Below are positions 1 through 7,211 of a stretch of DNA of 64,000 nucleotides, piece by piece. Position 1 is the stretch's first letter, and the number at the start of each line of letters is the position of its first letter. A program made the translations under genes and the position numbers. The notes beneath the pieces were generated by a model. It did no database searches and was not told the DNA's origin. It saw only the letters and a program-made list of their open reading frames with translations. Source of the DNA: Clostridium beijerinckii (GTDB lineage Bacteria > Bacillota > Clostridia > Clostridiales > Clostridiaceae); NCBI RefSeq assembly GCF_036699995.1, contig NZ_CP144906.1, forward strand, positions 2,743,001-2,807,000. The letters are read 5' to 3'.

Positions 1-314
1 TGGGAATTAGAATTGCGCTTGATGACTTTGGCACGGGATATTCATCATTAAGCTATCTTAGAAGAATTCCTATAACTACATTAAAGATCGATAAATCATT
101 TATAGACAATATTTCCTCAAATAAGAAAGAAGAAGCGATTATCAAAAATATTATTCAAATGGCACATAGTATGGAATTAAAAGTTATAGCTGAAGGAGTT
201 GAGACTGAAGATCAGCTTTCGATACTTAAAAGAATGGAATGTGATTATATTCAAGGGTATTATTTTAGCAAACCTCTTCCTGCTAATCAACTTGAAGAGT
301 TACTGGAAAGATAG
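1..314 (+). CDS. EAL-domain c-di-GMP phosphodiesterase, C-terminal part (cut by window edge)
   Basis: The open frame runs in from the left edge with its first full codon at position 3 and ends at TAG 312-314. The 103 visible residues are the second half of an EAL domain, with the DDFGTGYSSLSYL motif, the IDKSFI segment, the conserved EGVET loop and the terminal YIQGYYFSKPL stretch. EAL domains hydrolyse cyclic di-GMP to pGpG. The N-terminus, and so any GGDEF or sensor domain, lies outside the window. It closely resembles the end of the GGDEF-EAL protein at 38.7-41.2 kb. Confidence 0.9.
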   Translation, partial: GIRIALDDFGTGYSSLSYLRRIPITTLKIDKSFIDNISSNKKEEAIIKNIIQMAHSMELKVIAEGVETEDQLSILKRMECDYIQGYYFSKPLPANQLEELLER

Positions 315-467
315 AAAATTAAGTATGCTTGGATTTAAGGTGTTAAAATATAAGGGTCACATATAGGTGTAAGATTACTATAAATGAATTAGTGTTATTC
401 ATTTGTCACATAATATTAATAAGTATACAGAAATAAATAATTTCAAAAGAGAACAGGGAGGAAACAA

Positions 468-917
468 ATGAGTCAAAAGTATGTAAAAAAATCCAATGAA
501 GAATTAAAGAGGAGTCTGACAGATGAACAATATAGAATTACACAAGAAAATGGTACAGAAGCTCCATTTTCTAATAAATATGATAATCTGTTTGAAAAAG
601 GGATTTATGTAGATATAACTTCAGGTGAGCCATTGTTTGTATCAACCGATAAATTCAACTCTGGGTGTGGCTGGCCTGCATTTTCCAAGCCAATAGATAG
701 AAAGGTAATAAAAGAAAAAATAGATAAAAGCCATGGCATGGTAAGAACGGAGGTCCGAAGCAGTACTGGTGATGCACATCTAGGGCATGTATTTACTGAT
801 GGACCTGAAGATATGGGAGGATTAAGATACTGTATAAACTCAGCAGCACTTAAGTTTATCCCAAAAGAAAAGATGAAAGAAGAAGGTTATGAAGAATATT
901 TAGATAAGATACTATAA
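468..917 (+). CDS. msrB: Peptide-methionine (R)-S-oxide reductase MsrB
   Basis: This 149-residue protein is a stand-alone MsrB, which reduces methionine-R-sulfoxide in oxidised proteins. The signature [13 protein letters not shown] lies at about residues 101-113, and the catalytic cysteine is C122 in [12 protein letters not shown]67 in SGCGWPAF is at the usual place of the resolving cysteine. The two CxxC zinc-binding pairs of many MsrB proteins are absent, so this is the zinc-free type. A strong AGGGAGGA ribosome binding site precedes the ATG. It appears monocistronic, with a hairpin at 985-1010 between it and the convergent downstream gene. The role is cytosolic oxidative-damage repair, which fits an anaerobe that also carries rubrerythrin. 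Confidence 0.95.
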   Translation: MSQKYVKKSNEELKRSLTDEQYRITQENGTEAPFSNKYDNLFEKGIYVDITSGEPLFVSTDKFNSGCGWPAFSKPIDRKVIKEKIDKSHGMVRTEVRSSTGDAHLGHVFTDGPEDMGGLRYCINSAALKFIPKEKMKEEGYEEYLDKIL

Positions 918-984
918 TAGTAGCATTATTATCATGATATTAATTATAAGTAACTTTAAGAGAATAAATAAAGCTAATATTTCT

Positions 985-1010
985 TAACGGCGGTAAAGAT
1001 ATCGCCGTTA
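985..1010. terminator. Hairpin between convergent genes, probable bidirectional terminator
   Basis: An 8-bp perfect inverted repeat (TAACGGCG / CGCCGTTA) with a 10-nt loop lies between msrB and the convergent DUF523 gene. The run of T after the stem is weak on both strands, so termination efficiency is uncertain. Confidence 0.55.
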
Positions 1011-1030
1011 AAATTTAATCAAAAATCGAA

Positions 1031-1996
1031 TTATATTTCTATCTTTTCTGAATCTTCTAATATAATCAAATCTTCTGGGTAAGGATTAAAATAAGTTTGT
1101 TCTAAAAGGTACTCAATATTAAATCTTAATATATACGATTTAACTAAGAGCATAGGAGACATTATTGTAAGTTTTTTCATTTTGTATTTTTCTAAGGAAT
1201 CCATTAATAATTGTGTTTCTTCATTAGTTATGTATTTTGAAAAATATCCCATGGCATGCATTAGAACATTTATATTATTTGTATACTTAGGAAGTTTTTC
1301 AAATGCCAGATTCAAATTCTTCTCATATTCAGATATAATACTTTTTATATCATTATTTTCACCATTTGCTGCGATTCTACCTAAGATTTTAGTATACTTT
1401 TGGCTATTTGCCATGAGTAGTAATTTATTTCTGCGTTGAAAATGTATTAATTCATTAAGTGAATTAAATTCCTTGACTTTTCTAAAATCTGCATTAATAA
1501 AAATTCTTGTAAGAAAATTATCTCGAATTCTATAATTATGTAATCTGCCTTCATCTTCTATTGGTGCATAAGGAAATTTCTCTTTAATCTTATTTCCAAA
1601 TATTCCAGCACCTCTTGTGCTTCCTGTAACCTTAGCTGTGCCAGTATAAATTTTTACATTTTTATGTCCACAGGAAGGTGAACCGCTTTTTAAGAGAAAA
1701 CCGTCTATATTATTTAAATCTTTCAAATATGACTCTGAAAACTCAACCATTTCTTTTGTGAATTCTTTTCCTTCTTTTGGCTCATATAATTTTAATTCAT
1801 TATTTTCAGAGACAACTCTAATTGTTGGTCTTGGAACTTTAAGTCCTATAGAAGTTTCTGGACAAACATTTATAATATTAACAAAAGGTTTCAATTTTTC
1901 AACGAATGCATCAGTTATCATTTGGCCATTGTAACGACAGGCTTCGAAACCTAAACATTTACTAAAAAAGACATTTGGCTTTAAAAAATCACCCAT
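1031..1996 (-). CDS. DUF523-DUF1722 protein (TudS-like N-domain, YbgA-like C-domain)
   Basis: This 321-residue protein has two domains. Residues about 8-160 are DUF523, with cysteines C14, C20, C45 and the SGSPSCG motif ending near residue 110. In the related thiouracil desulfurase TudS such cysteines bind an iron-sulfur cluster. Residues about 185-300 match the helical DUF1722/YbgA type, with the FNSLNELIHFQRRNKLLLMA signature. The exact substrate is unknown. By family it may be a desulfidase or a base or nucleotide salvage enzyme, which is inference. A good ribosome binding site (AAGGAGTG on the minus strand) precedes the ATG at 1996. A second DUF523 protein with a different C-terminus lies at 36.4-37.4 kb. 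Confidence 0.8.
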   Translation of the reverse strand: MGDFLKPNVFFSKCLGFEACRYNGQMITDAFVEKLKPFVNIINVCPETSIGLKVPRPTIRVVSENNELKLYEPKEGKEFTKEMVEFSESYLKDLNNIDGFLLKSGSPSCGHKNVKIYTGTAKVTGSTRGAGIFGNKIKEKFPYAPIEDEGRLHNYRIRDNFLTRIFINADFRKVKEFNSLNELIHFQRRNKLLLMANSQKYTKILGRIAANGENNDIKSIISEYEKNLNLAFEKLPKYTNNINVLMHAMGYFSKYITNEETQLLMDSLEKYKMKKLTIMSPMLLVKSYILRFNIEYLLEQTYFNPYPEDLIILEDSEKIEI

Positions 1997-2096
1997 GAAA
2001 ACACTCCTTTTTTCAATTTACTTATAATATTATCATTTTATAAGTAAGTAATTCATTAAAAATGTCAATAATATAGAAATCATCGATTTATCATTA

Positions 2097-2125
2097 TTGA
2101 CAGTATTAGATTTTAAGGGTAGGAT
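2097..2125 (+). promoter_or_regulatory. Probable sigma-A promoter for the CobW-like gene
   Basis: TTGACA (2097-2102), a 17-nt spacer and TAGGAT (2120-2125) form a good vegetative promoter. The -35 box is the right arm of a 10-bp inverted repeat (TGTCAATAAT 2063-2072 / ATTATTGACA 2093-2102), which could be an operator. A 9-bp hairpin (TTCTGGAAA 2139-2147 / TTTCCAGAA 2160-2168) lies in the leader ahead of the start codon. Confidence 0.5.
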
Positions 2126-2219
2126 AAAAATGAAATATTTCTGGAAACGACTTTAAATATTTCCAGAAGGAATAACTTTTAAATATATAATTAATATTTA
2201 CATAGAAAGGATTTTTTAT

Positions 2220-3326
2220 ATGACTAAAATAGATATTATTTCAGGGTTTCTTGGGGCAGGAAAGACTACTTTGATTAAAAAATTAATAGAAGAAGCATTT
2301 CAGGGTGAAAAGCTCATGATAATTGAAAATGAATTTGGCGAGATAGGAATTGATGGAGGATTTTTAAATAATTCAGGAATTGAAATAACAGAAATGAATT
2401 CGGGATGTATTTGTTGTTCTTTAGTTGGAGATTTTGGAGTTGCACTTAAAGAAGCATTAGATAAATATTCGCCAGAACGTATAATAATAGAACCATCGGG
2501 AGTTGGTAAATTATCAGATGTAATTAAGGCAATAGAAAATATAAAAAGCGAAGTAGATATTAAACTTAATAGTTTTACGGCAGTTGTTGATGCTGTAAAA
2601 TGCAAAATGTATATGGATAACTTTGGAGAATTCTTTAATAATCAAATTGAAAATGCAAATACTATTGTCTTAAGCCGAACTCAAAAGATTTCAGAAGAAA
2701 AATTAGAAGTATGTGTATCCCAAATAAGAGAACACAACAGTTTTGCAACAATAATAACAACAAACTGGGATGAGATTAATGGAAAGCAAATTCTATCTGC
2801 AATGGAAAGGGAAGAGTCCCTTGAAAAAGAGCTTTTAGTAGAAGTAAAGAATAATAAGTCTGAAAATCATCAACACAGCGAAGAGTGCTGTTGCAATAAT
2901 CATAAGAACCATACTAAGGAAGAATGTGAATGTGATAATCATGAACATCATATAGATTGTAATTGTAATGATCATAACCATGCTCATCATACTCATGATC
3001 ATGAGTGTGGATGTGGACACGATCATCATTCACATGATCATCATCATGCAGATGAAGTATTTACGAGCTGGGGAATGGAAACACCAAAAAAGTTTTCTAA
3101 AGCAGAAATAAATAATATATTAAAAACTTTATCGGAATCTTCTGATTATGGAATTATATTGCGTGCTAAAGGGATAATCCCTTGCTCAGATGGAGGATGG
3201 ATAAACTTTGATTTAGTTCCAGGCGAGTATGAAGTGCGTGAAGGAATAGCAGATTATACTGGAAGGCTATGCGTTATAGGTACAAATTTAAATAAAAATG
3301 AAATAGAAGAATTATTTGATGTATAG
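2220..3326 (+). CDS. CobW/COG0523-family metal-chaperone GTPase with His/Cys-rich linker
   Basis: A G3E-family P-loop GTPase of 368 residues. The Walker A motif GFLGAGKT is at residues 9-16 and the family CxCC metal-binding motif is SGCICCS, with C63, C65 and C66. Residues about 208-280 are an extreme His/Asp/Cys-rich tract with many HDH and HHH runs, a likely Zn, Ni or Co reservoir. The CobW C-terminal domain follows from about residue 285. Members deliver metals to target enzymes under GTP hydrolysis. The usual NKxD guanine motif is not obvious, with VLSRTQ in its place. Which metal and client are served cannot be told from sequence. A second, divergent GTPase of the same superfamily lies 0.9 kb downstream. 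Confidence 0.85.
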   Translation: MTKIDIISGFLGAGKTTLIKKLIEEAFQGEKLMIIENEFGEIGIDGGFLNNSGIEITEMNSGCICCSLVGDFGVALKEALDKYSPERIIIEPSGVGKLSDVIKAIENIKSEVDIKLNSFTAVVDAVKCKMYMDNFGEFFNNQIENANTIVLSRTQKISEEKLEVCVSQIREHNSFATIITTNWDEINGKQILSAMEREESLEKELLVEVKNNKSENHQHSEECCCNNHKNHTKEECECDNHEHHIDCNCNDHNHAHHTHDHECGCGHDHHSHDHHHADEVFTSWGMETPKKFSKAEINNILKTLSESSDYGIILRAKGIIPCSDGGWINFDLVPGEYEVREGIADYTGRLCVIGTNLNKNEIEELFDV

Positions 3327-3846
3327 ATACAAGCTAAATATTTTGGAGTTATATAAAAATTGTGATTAAGGAAGAGGAGTGAACATTACTGATAATATAG
3401 ATAACCCAACTAAGACCTGAACTTATGCATATAACTCCCCGAAATGAATAACATACTTTTGTTCCAGTTTCCAGGTAATTCTGATGTGTGATTCTAAGGC
3501 TATAAAGTTGCACCCAAAGTGCTAGCATCAAAGAACAAGCGCTCACAGAGAAAGTTCGAAGAACGAAATATAAAATGTTCATAGAGAAAGTTCTGCTAAC
3601 CAAATATAAAATTTGCAGCATCGCTTTTCGATTCTCACTTTTTGAACTAGCACATTTGGAACAACTTATAGCCAAAGAATCACAGCCATCAAAATTACCA
3701 ATGAAACATTCCATATTATGACCCTTGTGGTTACAAAAGCATATTACTCATTTCTGTATAGGTGATATTTCATAATCTAAGTATAGTTTATGAGTGTGTT
3801 ATCTATAATAAAACTCCTCTCTTTAATGAATTCAAATAATTTAAAT
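3327..3846. other. Intergenic region holding a structured palindromic element
   Basis: This stretch between the CobW gene and a small minus-strand gene carries the palindrome at 3462-3712 and is noticeably less AT-rich than its surroundings up to about 3720. From 3721 to 3846 only AT-rich sequence without a clear signal is seen. Confidence 0.6.
3462..3712. repeat. Large imperfect inverted repeat with internal 36-bp tandem repeat
   Basis: The left arm (3462-3525) and right arm (3647-3712) are reverse complements with scattered mismatches. They share, for example, GATG..TGTGATTCT..GGCTATAA on opposite strands and CTAGCAC near the inner end. The 121-bp centre contains two adjacent 36-bp direct repeats (3544-3579 and 3580-3615), both beginning CA.AGAGAAAGTTC and containing AAATATAAAAT. 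Such a structure could be a non-coding RNA, a MITE-like mobile element or a relic. The open frame on the minus strand across it has no recognisable product. Confidence 0.7.
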
Positions 3847-4011
3847 TCATTTGAGTTTATTTAGTGATATTATGACATTTTTTTGACTTATATCTGAAGA
3901 AGGACTTTCATCAATTTGGATTTCAGGGATATTTAGAGAATTTTTCTCACCTAAGGCTTTAATTATCCATAAGATTCTTTTTTGATAGTCCTGTAGTAAT
4001 TTCCTATTCAT
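3847..4011 (-). CDS. Small hypothetical protein, 54 residues
   Basis: An ATG at 4011 (minus strand) is preceded by AAGAGGTAATGTCC, a proper ribosome binding site. It opens a 54-codon frame starting MNRKLLQDYQKRILWIIKAL and ending NVIISLNKLK. The N-terminal half looks like one amphipathic helix, and the C-terminal half is polar with the acidic/serine stretch DESPSSD. No membrane segment, cysteine or known motif is seen. The product is not recognised. The codon composition and the ribosome binding site make real coding likely. Confidence 0.6.
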   Translation of the reverse strand: MNRKLLQDYQKRILWIIKALGEKNSLNIPEIQIDESPSSDISQKNVIISLNKLK

Positions 4012-4262
4012 GGACATTACCTCTTTTCATAGAATTTAATATGTAGTAGGTTATACTAATATAAATAAAATATACATTAAATGAAATTTTAAGATAAAGT
4101 ATTTATAATTATGAGGAAAGAAATTTAGAATTAGCAATAGAAATTCATAAGAAAAAACAATTTGAGTTTTGAAATATTAAAAAACTTAAATTATAAATGT
4201 AATTTATAGATAGAATTATGTTACATTTAATTAGAAAAATAAGTGAAAGAAGGAATTGATTT

Positions 4263-5201
4263 ATGACGGATGTACCAGTTTTTCTTATTACTGGTTTTTT
4301 AGAGAGTGGTAAGACTACTTTTATAAAAGAAATATTTAATGATCCAGAGTTTTATGATGGGGAAAAAATTCTTTTAATTGTTTGCGAGAATGGTGTAGAA
4401 GAATATGAAGTTGAATTTTTGAAAAAACACAATGCAAATATTGTTAGCATCAGCAATATAGAAGAATTTACAGAGTTAGCTTTAAAAGAATTCAATCAGA
4501 AATATAAACCAACCAAGGTTGTTTTAGAATACAATGGAATGTGGCAATTTGACATTTTTGATAATCTGAAGTTTCCTGATAGAGGGGAGATTGCTCAAAT
4601 TATAACAACTATTGATGCATCAACATTTGAAAGTTATATGAGTAATATGAAGTCTTTATTAATAGAACAATTTAGGAATTCAGATTTGATTATATTTAAC
4701 CGTTGCAACGATAAAACAAATAAATTGAAATTTAGAAATAGTGTAAAAGCTATTAATTCAAGAGCAAATATGATGTTTGAATTAGAAAATGGTGAGATTG
4801 ATGATAGTCCCTTAGAATTACCATTTGATATACATAATAAAGTAATAGAATTTAAAGACTACGATTATGGAGTTTGGTACTTAGATGCAACAGAATATCC
4901 AGAAAAGTACGAAGGTAAAAATATAAGAGTGAAAGGTCTTGCTTATAGCAATCCGAAGTATCCTAAAGGTGTTTTTGCATTTGGTAGAAATGCAATGACT
5001 TGCTGTGAAGATGATATATCATTTTTAGGTATTCTGTGTCAAACAAGTAAGGCATTTAATTTTAAAGATAAGGAATGGATCGAGCTAGAAGGTATAATTC
5101 ATAAAAAATATATACAGCAAGAACAAAGGGAGATTCCATATATAGTTGTTAAAGATTATAAAAAAATAGATAAGCTTGAGGAAGAATTAGTTTATTTTTA
5201 G
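4263..5201 (+). CDS. CobW-like GTPase fused to a TIGR03943/DUF1980-type C-terminal domain
   Basis: This 312-residue protein starts with a G3E-like P-loop (GFLESGKTT, residues 11-19) but lacks the CxCC metal motif, and it carries NRCND near residues 146-150 in place of the NKxD box. Residues about 200-312 look like the soluble C-terminal domain of TIGR03943 (DUF1980) putative permease subunits. They contain a strand pattern with GKNIRVKGLAYSNPKYPKG, then AMTCCEDD with C247/C248, then WIELEGIIHKKY. TIGR03943 proteins usually sit beside a DUF318 permease and a CobW GTPase, but no permease gene is visible here. A metal-handling role is inferred. AAGAAGGAATTGATTT ahead of the ATG gives an adequate ribosome binding site, and a strong terminator follows at 5233-5276. 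Confidence 0.7.
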   Translation: MTDVPVFLITGFLESGKTTFIKEIFNDPEFYDGEKILLIVCENGVEEYEVEFLKKHNANIVSISNIEEFTELALKEFNQKYKPTKVVLEYNGMWQFDIFDNLKFPDRGEIAQIITTIDASTFESYMSNMKSLLIEQFRNSDLIIFNRCNDKTNKLKFRNSVKAINSRANMMFELENGEIDDSPLELPFDIHNKVIEFKDYDYGVWYLDATEYPEKYEGKNIRVKGLAYSNPKYPKGVFAFGRNAMTCCEDDISFLGILCQTSKAFNFKDKEWIELEGIIHKKYIQQEQREIPYIVVKDYKKIDKLEEELVYF

Positions 5202-5232
5202 TAGATTAGTCATTGACATAAAGTCAATATAT

Positions 5233-5276
5233 AAAAGCAGGTATATTGGAAAATTTCTTAATATACCTGCTTTTTC
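5233..5276. terminator. Strong intrinsic terminator
   Basis: A 15-bp perfect stem (5233-5247 / 5260-5274, core AGCAGGTATATT) is followed by TTTTT on the plus strand. It terminates the CobW-like fusion gene and may act on the convergent HAD gene as well. Confidence 0.9.
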
Positions 5277-5320
5277 TGTTTGTTGAATTTATAAATTTGT
5301 TGAAAGTTTTTAATTAATTT

Positions 5321-6160
5321 TTAACTAATTAAGGTATCTTTTTCTATAAACTTTGCAACTCCATCATCATCGAAGCTTGAGATGACACTTGTTGCAGCTG
5401 CTTTTGCTTCAGGAACTCCATTTTCAGGAACATACGAACGATCTGCAGATTGTAACATTTCAATGTCATTAAAATTATCCCCAAAAGCAATTACTTCATC
5501 TGCGCCAATCAGTTCCTTTAATTCTTTTATAGCAATAGCCTTAGATGCTTTAGAACTAAATATATCTAAAAAGTAATTATCTTTATATACATTTTTGTTA
5601 GGAACACATTTTAATATAGGGTTATCTAAAATGCAATTTTCAACATTTTTTATACGATCAAAAGAACCATACAAAACAAAATATAAAATTGTATACCCAT
5701 CATTTGGAACTTGTGCAAAATCATCATATTGATGACAACGACCTTTGTATAATAAATGCCTTTCTGTAAAATACTCAAGATCATATGGGTCATCAAGATT
5801 GTTGTATATGAAGTGGATATCTCCATCTTTCAATGCGTACATAAATCCGTAGCTTTTATATTTATCAAATATTTTTATTAGATGATTTAACTGAGATGTT
5901 GGAAATTCATTAATTTTTAGATATTGCTCTTTATTTAAATCATAAAATCCTATACCGTTATTTAATATGATAGGAATGTTAATGGGGATTTCACTTATCA
6001 ATCTTTTTGCAGCCTGAAGGTTTCGTGCAGTTGCAATACTAAACAATGTACCTTTTTCTATTTGGTTCTTTAAAATTTTTAATGATGTTTGTGAAACTTC
6101 TCCATTAGAATTTAATAAGGTACCATCTAAATCTGTTACATATAATATTCTTTTATTCAT
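5321..6160 (-). CDS. Cof-type HAD-IIB family sugar-phosphate phosphatase
   Basis: A 279-residue HAD hydrolase of the Cof/YidA class. Motif I is DLDGTLLNS near residues 10-18 (nucleophile D10, acid/base D12). The cap-region start LNNGIGFYD lies near residue 67. Motif IV is GDNFNDIEML at about residues 227-236. These cytosolic enzymes dephosphorylate sugar phosphates, flavin precursors or pyridoxal phosphate, and the substrate cannot be assigned here. The gene is divergent from a DeoR-type regulator, and that pairing suggests, but does not prove, control by a phosphorylated sugar. Confidence 0.88.
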   Translation of the reverse strand: MNKRILYVTDLDGTLLNSNGEVSQTSLKILKNQIEKGTLFSIATARNLQAAKRLISEIPINIPIILNNGIGFYDLNKEQYLKINEFPTSQLNHLIKIFDKYKSYGFMYALKDGDIHFIYNNLDDPYDLEYFTERHLLYKGRCHQYDDFAQVPNDGYTILYFVLYGSFDRIKNVENCILDNPILKCVPNKNVYKDNYFLDIFSSKASKAIAIKELKELIGADEVIAFGDNFNDIEMLQSADRSYVPENGVPEAKAAATSVISSFDDDGVAKFIEKDTLIS

Positions 6161-6331
6161 TTATTGCACCCCTTTATATAAGATAGAATATTTCTGTAAA
6201 ATAAGTATTAAGAGAATTTATATTACAGTAATTTATATATTGTGAGTTTAGCATAAGAAAGCTGTCAATTCAAGGAAAAGCAGGATATATAAATACATTA
6301 AAGTTAATGAATACTGACATTCATGGAAAAA

Positions 6332-6359
6332 TTGACAAATGACTATTTTAAAATATAAT
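6332..6359 (+). promoter_or_regulatory. Sigma-A promoter of the DeoR-type regulator gene
   Basis: TTGACA at 6332-6337 and TATAAT at 6354-6359 with a 16-nt spacer match the vegetative consensus. The predicted transcript starts about 40 nt before the start codon at 6408. Confidence 0.75.
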
Positions 6360-6407
6360 TTATTATAGTATGTAATTAAAAGATAGTTAGAAGTGAAAGG
6401 ACATTTT

Positions 6408-7157
6408 ATGTATCAAGAAGAAAGATTATATGAAATATTAAATATACTTAGAGAAAAAACTGTGTTATCCAATAAAGAAATAATGGACACATTTAATATA
6501 TCAAGGGATACTGCTAGAAGAGACATTGTTAGATTAGTAGACGAAGGAGTTGCTATTCGGACTCATGGAGGAATTGCAGTGCCATCTATAAGAACTGAAA
6601 TTAAGGATTATAAGAGTCGCCTAGCTATAAATTCAGAAGAAAAAATAAAATTGGGTAGATATGCAGCTAAATATATATCAACTAATCAAGTATGTTTTTT
6701 TGATGTGTCTACCACTGTTGAAGCATTATGTCAGTGTGTTGCAGATGATATTTCTATATATACGCATTCTTTAGACAATATGGAAATACTTGCTGAAAAA
6801 AATTGTGACGTTCATTTATTGGGTGGAAAACTGCAACGTAAAAATCGTTTTTTATATGGCAGTGGTACAATAAATCAAATCGAAGATATACATTTTGATA
6901 TAGCATTTTTAGGTGCTGCAGCAATTAGTGAAGATGGGATTTATGTAGTTGATTTTGAGGATTCCTATATAAAGAGAAAGGTAGCAGAAAGAAGTACTTT
7001 TGTATGTGTTATAGCTGATGGTGAAAAGTTTTTTAATTCCAGCACGTTTAAAGCCATTTCCTTTGATAGAATAGATTTATTAATAACTACAAAAGAGCCG
7101 CCTGAGAATATAGAAAAAAGAATGAAAGACTCAGGAACTGTTATTGAAATAGTGTGA
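6408..7157 (+). CDS. DeoR-family transcriptional regulator
   Basis: A 249-residue DeoR/GlpR-type regulator. The winged helix-turn-helix occupies residues about 1-55, with the family pattern LSNKEIMDTFNISRDTARRD and then EGVAIRTHGG. The DeoRC sugar-phosphate sensor domain fills the rest, with FLGAAAIS and the later KRKVAERS segment. The frame is open from GTG 6393. ATG 6408 is preferred because GAAAGG ends 7 nt upstream and the protein then begins MYQEERLYEIL as in the family. It probably senses a phosphorylated sugar and may control itself, the divergent HAD phosphatase, or both. Confidence 0.9.
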   Translation: MYQEERLYEILNILREKTVLSNKEIMDTFNISRDTARRDIVRLVDEGVAIRTHGGIAVPSIRTEIKDYKSRLAINSEEKIKLGRYAAKYISTNQVCFFDVSTTVEALCQCVADDISIYTHSLDNMEILAEKNCDVHLLGGKLQRKNRFLYGSGTINQIEDIHFDIAFLGAAAISEDGIYVVDFEDSYIKRKVAERSTFVCVIADGEKFFNSSTFKAISFDRIDLLITTKEPPENIEKRMKDSGTVIEIV

Positions 7158-7166
7158 TCTTATAAA

Positions 7167-7205
7167 AAATGAGAATAAATTATTTACGCAATTTATTCTC
7201 ATTTG
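7167..7205. terminator. Bidirectional terminator between DeoR gene and fbp
   Basis: AAATGAGAATAAATT and its reverse complement (about 7168-7182 / 7190-7204) form a long AT-rich stem between two convergent genes. T-rich flanks are present in both directions. Confidence 0.8.
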
Positions 7206-7211
7206 ACTTAA

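Noticed and set aside
2835..3029. 64-codon methionine/isoleucine-rich frame, minus strand
   Set aside because: It is the shadow of the His-rich codons (CAT/CAC) of the CobW-like gene.
3349..3714. 121-codon frame on the minus strand
   Set aside because: It spans the large palindrome and tandem repeats, so its repeated peptide (LVSRTFSMNILYFVLRTFSVS) is explained by the DNA structure. No domain is recognised, although a weak AAGGG lies upstream.
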